Below, one piece after another: positions 59,948 through 64,000 of a stretch of 64,000 bases of DNA. The translations under genes were made by a program, and so were the position numbers. This DNA comes from Variovorax sp. KK3 (lineage in GTDB: Bacteria; Pseudomonadota; Gammaproteobacteria; Burkholderiales; Burkholderiaceae_C). The DNA is taken from contig NZ_LYVO01000028.1 of assembly GCF_001984055.1 (NCBI RefSeq), forward strand, positions 17,266 to 81,265, read 5' to 3'. Under the pieces are notes generated by a model. The model saw only the letters and a list, made by a program, of their open reading frames with translations. It had not been told where the DNA came from and searched no databases. The number at the start of each line of letters is the position of its first letter. Positions within the stretch are counted from its first letter, which is position 1.

Positions 59948-60880
59948 ATGACGCTCGATCAACTCGCACGCCGGCATCCGCACGTGTTCGACGGCGGCAT
60001 CCGCCTCGACCGCGCACCGGTCGCCGCCTGGCTGGCGCTGCAGGCCGCGGCGCTGGTGCCGACCTGGGCCTGGATGGCGCGCCGGCTCGGCGACGGCTCG
60101 GACGATCCGCTCGGCCTGCTGGCATTGGCTGCGCTGGCGGCGCTGGTGTGGCACTGGCGCGCCGCCCTGCGCGCGGCACCTCGGCTGGGCTGGCTCGCGC
60201 TGGCCGGCGCCGGCACCGTCGCGGCCACCTTGCTGCGCACCGGCATCGGCCCGCTGCCCGCGCTGCCGCCGCTTGCTGCCGGCCTGCTCGCCGTGCTGGC
60301 CCTGGCGGCGGGCCTGCTCGCCTTCCTGCCGCGGCAAGTCGCCAGGCTGCCGGTGCTGGGCTTGGCCGTGCTGGCGCTGCCACTGCTGTCTTCGCTGCAG
60401 TTCTACGCCGGCTACCCGCTGCGCGTGATCACCGCCGAGGCCAGCCGCTGGCTGCTGGCGCCGGGCTTCTCGGTGCTGCGCGAGGGCAGCAGCCTGCTGG
60501 TCGACGGCCGGCTGGTCATCGTCGATGCGCCCTGCTCCGGCGTGCAGATGGCCTGGCTCGGCTACTTCTGCGCCTGCGTGGTCGCGCTTTGGGCGCGCCA
60601 CGGCGACCGGCGCTTCGTCGCGCGCCTGCCGGCCGTCGGCCTGCTGGTGCTGGCCGGCAACATCCTGCGCAACAGCGTGCTGGTGGGCTTCGAAGGCGCG
60701 GGTCACGCGCTCGCGCCCTGGCTCCACGAGGCGCTGGGCCTGGTGGTGCTGGCCCTGGTCTGCGGCGCCATCGCCCGGCTGATGGCGCCGGTGCGCCGGC
60801 CGCCGCCTGTCGCCTCCCGTGCCATTCCCGGCCTCATCACCGCTCCCGGAGCCCGCCATGTGGATACAGCCCTTTCTTGA
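59948..60880 (+). CDS. exosortase-family membrane transpeptidase
   Basis: The 310-residue protein has about eight hydrophobic helices and the exosortase triad: Cys196 in DAPCSGVQMAWLGYF, Arg241 in GNILRNSVLVGFE, and His260 in LHEALGLVVL. Exosortases recognise PEP-CTERM tails, cleave them and transfer or release the protein at the envelope. The nearest substrate is the VIT/VWA protein 10 bp upstream. The small accessory gene overlaps its 3' end. The named exosortase subtype cannot be fixed by eye. Confidence 0.9.
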   Translation: MTLDQLARRHPHVFDGGIRLDRAPVAAWLALQAAALVPTWAWMARRLGDGSDDPLGLLALAALAALVWHWRAALRAAPRLGWLALAGAGTVAATLLRTGIGPLPALPPLAAGLLAVLALAAGLLAFLPRQVARLPVLGLAVLALPLLSSLQFYAGYPLRVITAEASRWLLAPGFSVLREGSSLLVDGRLVIVDAPCSGVQMAWLGYFCACVVALWARHGDRRFVARLPAVGLLVLAGNILRNSVLVGFEGAGHALAPWLHEALGLVVLALVCGAIARLMAPVRRPPPVASRAIPGLITAPGARHVDTALS

Positions 60881-61436
60881 ACGCTGCTTCGGCAACCGCT
60901 TCCTCAACCGCATCGCCCACAAGGCCGGCTTCGCGCTCGCCATGGTGCTGTGCCTGCTGTGGTCGGCCGCCGCCGCGTTGCGGCCGGCGGCACCCGCTCC
61001 CATCGCGAGCTTCCAGGAGTGGCCCAGCCAGTGGGACGGCGCGCCGCTGCGGCCGATGGCACTGGGCGCGGTCGAGCAGCGCTTCGCCGAGCGCTTTCCG
61101 GGCGCCATGGCCCGGCTGACCGACGGCCGCCAGACCCTGGTGCTGCGACGGGTCGAGGCGGCCACCCGCATGCTGCACCCGGCGACCGACTGCTACCGCG
61201 CGCTCGGCTACCGCATCGGCGACCCGCGGCTGGAGCGCGACGTGGAGGGCCGACTGTGGCGTTGTTTCGTCACCGAGGGCCATGACGGGCAAAAGTTGAG
61301 GGTTTGCGAGCGCATCGTCGATGCCCGGGGCGCTGCTTTCACCGACACTTCGGACTGGTACTGGGCGGCGGCCACCGGCCGGTCGACCGGGCCCTGGCAG
61401 GCGGTCACCCGCGCCAGCCCGGTCGCGTTCGAATGA
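60858..61436 (+). CDS. exosortase-linked membrane protein (possibly EpsI-like)
   Basis: The 192-residue protein has one N-terminal membrane segment (FALAMVLCLLWSAAAAL) and an extracytoplasmic domain with three Cys residues (ATDCYRALGYRI, WRCFVTEG, LRVCERI). It overlaps the exosortase gene by 23 bp, with GGAG seven bases before ATG. The position and layout recall EpsI-type proteins encoded next to exosortases, but motif identity is not certain. Probable partner in processing or anchoring. Confidence 0.6.
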   Translation: MWIQPFLERCFGNRFLNRIAHKAGFALAMVLCLLWSAAAALRPAAPAPIASFQEWPSQWDGAPLRPMALGAVEQRFAERFPGAMARLTDGRQTLVLRRVEAATRMLHPATDCYRALGYRIGDPRLERDVEGRLWRCFVTEGHDGQKLRVCERIVDARGAAFTDTSDWYWAAATGRSTGPWQAVTRASPVAFE

Positions 61437-61471
61437 GTGAGCATGTGAGTGCGTGAGAGAGTGAGAAAGAC

Positions 61472-62755
61472 TTGTTGAAGAAAGCCCTGCTGTTCCTGCT
61501 CTTCGGGCTGCTCGCCCTGGTGCTGACCACCGCCGTCGCCATCTACCTGGTCGTGCGCTTCGCGCTGGCGCCCGGTCCCGGCGAATGGCCCACCCGCGTC
61601 CAGGCCGGGCCCTTCACGCTCAACGTGGGCGTGCCCACCGCGATCCGCCTGGCCACCTCCTCCTGGTTCGCGCCCTGGCTGGCCGGCCACCGCTTCGAAA
61701 CCGATCACGGCCCGGTGCAAGTGGGCTGGATCGAGGAGAGCAATACCCTGGTGCTGGACTGCGCGCCCTGCACCGCCTCGGTGCCGGCCCTGGGCACGCA
61801 GCCCCTCAAGCTCGACACCCTGCGCTTGACGGCGCGGCGCGACGGCCCCTCGCTGGCCGGCACGCTCGAGGCAGCGCCGGCCGCCACCACCGTTTCAAGC
61901 CTAGCCGGCGACAACCAGCTGCGCGCCCGCTGGGACGGCCGGCTCACGCAGGCCACGCTGCAGCTGCACGTCGACGCGCCCGAGGCGCCGATCGCCCGCT
62001 GGTACGCCGTGCTCGCCCCCTCGCTGCCCGAGCTGCAGCGCGCCAAGATCGGCGGCACCATGGCGCTGCGCGCGCAGGTCAATCTGCCGGCCGGGCGCTT
62101 CTCGGCGAATCCGCGCATCGAGCAATTCACCGTCGAGGGCCTGGGCACCGAGGCCCTGCTCGACGCCCGCACCGCCTGCGGCCCGCCGGCCAGGCTGCCC
62201 ACTGACAGCTGGCTGGCCCGCGCCGTGATCGCGGCGGAGGACCAGCGCTTCTTCGGCCACTACGGCTACGACCTGGCCGAACTCACCGCGGCGCTCGACG
62301 CCAACCAGAAAGCCGGCCAGGTCGAACGCGGCGGCAGCACGCTGACCCAGCAGCTGGCCCGGCTCGTCGCCACCGGCAGCGAGCGCAGCGCCGATCGGAA
62401 GCTGCGCGAGCTGCTCTACGCGGTGGAGATGGAGCAGACCCTGGGCAAGGCGCGCATCCTGCAGACCTACCTGGACAACGCGCCCTGGGGCGAGGGCGGC
62501 CTGTGCGGCGCCGAGGCCGCGGCCAAGCGCTACTTCAAGCGCAGCGCCCGCAACCTGGAGCCGGCGCAGGCGGTGTGGATGGCCGCGATGCTGAACAACC
62601 CGGGCGCGGCGGTCGAGAAGTGGCGCCGCGACGGCCGCATCGACGGCGAGCGCGCCAAGTGGGTGGCCGAGAACGTGCGCGGCATCACCCGGCCCCAGCG
62701 CGATGCACTGCTGCGGCAACTGGCCGCGGCACGCTTCGCACCGCCGCAACCCTGA
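61472..62755 (+). CDS. GT51 peptidoglycan glycosyltransferase with an extra N-terminal domain
   Basis: The 427-residue protein has a TTG start, a membrane anchor (LLFLLFGLLALVLTTAVAIYLVV), an unrecognised extracytoplasmic region (about 35-240), then a GT51 domain with AEDQRFFGHYGYD, RGGSTLTQQLARLV, RKLRELLYAVEMEQTLGKARILQTYLD. The transpeptidase domain of class A PBPs is missing, so it is MtgA-like but with a longer, distinct front half. It closes the exosortase operon, 35 bp after the accessory gene, linking surface-protein handling to glycan polymerisation. Confidence 0.85.
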   Translation: MLKKALLFLLFGLLALVLTTAVAIYLVVRFALAPGPGEWPTRVQAGPFTLNVGVPTAIRLATSSWFAPWLAGHRFETDHGPVQVGWIEESNTLVLDCAPCTASVPALGTQPLKLDTLRLTARRDGPSLAGTLEAAPAATTVSSLAGDNQLRARWDGRLTQATLQLHVDAPEAPIARWYAVLAPSLPELQRAKIGGTMALRAQVNLPAGRFSANPRIEQFTVEGLGTEALLDARTACGPPARLPTDSWLARAVIAAEDQRFFGHYGYDLAELTAALDANQKAGQVERGGSTLTQQLARLVATGSERSADRKLRELLYAVEMEQTLGKARILQTYLDNAPWGEGGLCGAEAAAKRYFKRSARNLEPAQAVWMAAMLNNPGAAVEKWRRDGRIDGERAKWVAENVRGITRPQRDALLRQLAAARFAPPQP

Positions 62756-62831
62756 AACGGGGCGCGCCGCACCAAGCCGGCGCACGCCTGGCGGCGTCTT
62801 CTCCGACACGCGCGCTGGCATATGTCTTGCG

Positions 62832-63941
62832 ATGTCGGCATCGATGGATGCTGCCACCGCCCCTCCCCCTGCGGCTGTCGAAATCGTCGCGCTGACCAAG
62901 CGCTACGCCGCCGGCACGCCACCCGCGGTCGACCAGATCGACCTGCGCATCGCCAGCGGCAGCTACTGCTGCCTGCTCGGCCCCTCCGGCTGCGGTAAGA
63001 GCACCACGCTGCGCATGGTGGCGGGGCACGAGTCGGTGTCGGCCGGCGACATCCTGCTGGACAACCGCAACATCACCCACCTGCAGGCGGCCGGCCGCGG
63101 CACGGCCATGATGTTCCAGAGCTTCGCGCTCTTCCCGCACCTCTCGGCGCTCGACAACGTGGCCTTCAGCCTGAAGATGAAGGGCGTCTCGAAGGTCGAA
63201 CGCCATCGCCGCGCCGGCCAGTTGCTGGAGCGCGTGGCCATGGGCCACCTGGCGCAGCGCAAGCCGGCCGAGCTGTCCGGCGGCCAGCAGCAGCGCGTGG
63301 CCCTGGCCCGTGCCCTGATCACCGAGCCGCGCGTGCTGCTGCTGGACGAACCGCTGTCGGCGCTCGACCCCTTCCTGCGCATCCAGATGCGCGCCGAGCT
63401 GCGGCGCTGGCAGAAGGAGCTGGGCCTGACCTTCATCCACGTCACGCACTCGCAGGAAGAGGCGATGGCGCTGGCCGACACCATGGTGGTGATGAACCAC
63501 GGCCTGATCGAGCAGGTCGGCTCGCCGCACGAGGTCTACAACCATCCGGCCAGCGAATTCGTCGCCCGCTTCATGGGCGGCCACAACGTGCTGGCCGTGC
63601 CCGGCGGCGGCCTGATCGCCGTGCGCCACGACCACACGCGCATCGCACCCGACGGCGAGGGCCTGGCCGCCGATGTCACCGACGTCGAGTACCAAGGCAC
63701 CTACGTGCTCATGGGCTTGCACCTGGCCGAGTCGACGCCCGAGCGGCGCGGCGTGTCGGTGCAGCTGACCGAGCGCGCCTTCGCGGAGCGGCCCTACGCT
63801 GTGGGCGAGCGCGTGCGGCTCTCGTGGACGGCGGCCGATGCCCGCGTGCTCGGGCCCGGCGCGACACGGCCCGAGGCTCGATCGCCCGGCACGCCGAGCG
63901 TTCGACAGCCGCTGGCCGCCCTCGCCTCGATGGCCGCCTGA
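62832..63941 (+). CDS. ABC transporter ATP-binding protein, polyamine/PotA-type
   Basis: The 369-residue ATPase has Walker A LGPSGCGKST (about residue 55), signature LSGGQQQR, Walker B LLLDEPLSAL, the His switch HVTHSQEEA, and a C-terminal TOBE-like region (residues about 265-340). This is the layout of importers for spermidine/putrescine, thiamine or iron. The permease and binding-protein genes would lie beyond the right edge. ATG at 62832 fits the family N-terminus; upstream codons in frame are not convincing. Confidence 0.88.
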   Translation: MSASMDAATAPPPAAVEIVALTKRYAAGTPPAVDQIDLRIASGSYCCLLGPSGCGKSTTLRMVAGHESVSAGDILLDNRNITHLQAAGRGTAMMFQSFALFPHLSALDNVAFSLKMKGVSKVERHRRAGQLLERVAMGHLAQRKPAELSGGQQQRVALARALITEPRVLLLDEPLSALDPFLRIQMRAELRRWQKELGLTFIHVTHSQEEAMALADTMVVMNHGLIEQVGSPHEVYNHPASEFVARFMGGHNVLAVPGGGLIAVRHDHTRIAPDGEGLAADVTDVEYQGTYVLMGLHLAESTPERRGVSVQLTERAFAERPYAVGERVRLSWTAADARVLGPGATRPEARSPGTPSVRQPLAALASMAA

Positions 63942-63951
63942 AATGACGCTC

Positions 63952-64000
63952 TCCCCCAGGCTCCCCCACTTCGTGTGGTCCGCCAACCCCCTCACCGGGG
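63952..64000 (+). repeat. GC-rich intergenic repeat, copy D (cut by window end)
   Basis: CCCCCAGGCTCCCCCACTTCGTG and the following CCCCCTCACCGGGG resemble the first half of copy A (hairpin with CTTCG-type loop followed by C-run/G-run stem). It begins ten bases after the ABC ATPase stop. The short ATG frame running through it is part of the repeat, not a gene. Confidence 0.6.

Noticed and set aside
63943..64000. A short ATG frame after the ABC ATPase (start of a next gene?)
   Set aside because: The sequence is the intergenic repeat family with its hairpins, not protein-like coding sequence, and there is no ribosome site.
1..64000. CRISPR arrays, tRNA or rRNA genes, insertion sequences, riboswitches
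   Set aside because: Reading the intergenic regions showed no regularly spaced repeats, cloverleaf sequences, transposase frames with inverted ends, or leader sequences that match riboswitch cores I know.

Overview
The window is very GC-rich, densely coded bacterial DNA with no tRNA, rRNA, CRISPR array or insertion sequence that I can see. Gene content and order point to a betaproteobacterium of the Comamonadaceae, most likely Variovorax or a close relative: an mnmG-rsmG-lysE-parA-hydrolase-parB block, a Bug-type solute receptor, a phasin, TacAT-like toxin-antitoxin pairs, and a GC-rich intergenic palindrome family of the kind seen in that group. The genus is an inference. Two parS sites beside parAB suggest a chromosomal, probably origin-proximal, segment.

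Layout. 1-5.2 kb: end of a LysR regulator, a small unknown protein, a Crp/Fnr regulator divergent from a keto-acid cleavage enzyme (BKACE), a 3-hydroxyacyl-CoA/carnitine-type dehydrogenase and a feruloyl-CoA-synthase-like ligase. 5.2-10.9 kb: molybdate region (short ModE-like regulator, TrmO-family protein, nitroreductase, modBAC), then a GNAT/DUF1778 toxin-antitoxin pair. 11-17.7 kb: likely catabolic unit with a hydroxyaspartate ammonia-lyase/serine racemase type enzyme, a dimethylformamidase-large-subunit-like protein, a Bug receptor, a class III aminotransferase and its divergent LysR regulator. 17.7-24.4 kb: AsmA-like protein, thioesterase, nucleobase permease and minCDE. 24.4-30.3 kb: a TetR circuit with two matching operators, phasin, small exported proteins, cobalamin adenosyltransferase, FAD-linked D-lactate-type dehydrogenase and a CsgG-like lipoprotein. 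30.4-36.6 kb: parB, parA, lysE, rsmG and mnmG with two parS sites. 36.7-39.8 kb: glutathione transferase, MFS carrier, Old Yellow Enzyme. 39.8-47.9 kb: two-component system divergent from a CzcCBA-type heavy-metal RND pump and a metallochaperone. 48-50.5 kb: TIGR04325-type methyltransferase and two poorly known proteins.

50.5-62.8 kb is the most interesting part. It holds creB-creC, a second toxin-antitoxin pair, a class A PBP and creD on the minus strand, and, divergent from creD, a VIT/VWA surface protein with a PEP-CTERM-like tail, an exosortase with the Cys/Arg/His triad, a small exosortase-linked membrane protein and a GT51 transglycosylase. Between creD and the VIT/VWA gene is an exact match to the published CreB box (TTCAC-N6-TTCAC), reading toward the VIT/VWA gene, plus a degenerate copy 30 bp on and a degenerate box facing creD. 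I infer a CreBC-controlled envelope-stress unit that couples a dedicated one-target exosortase system to peptidoglycan polymerisation. The window ends with a polyamine-type ABC ATPase and the start of another copy of the intergenic repeat.
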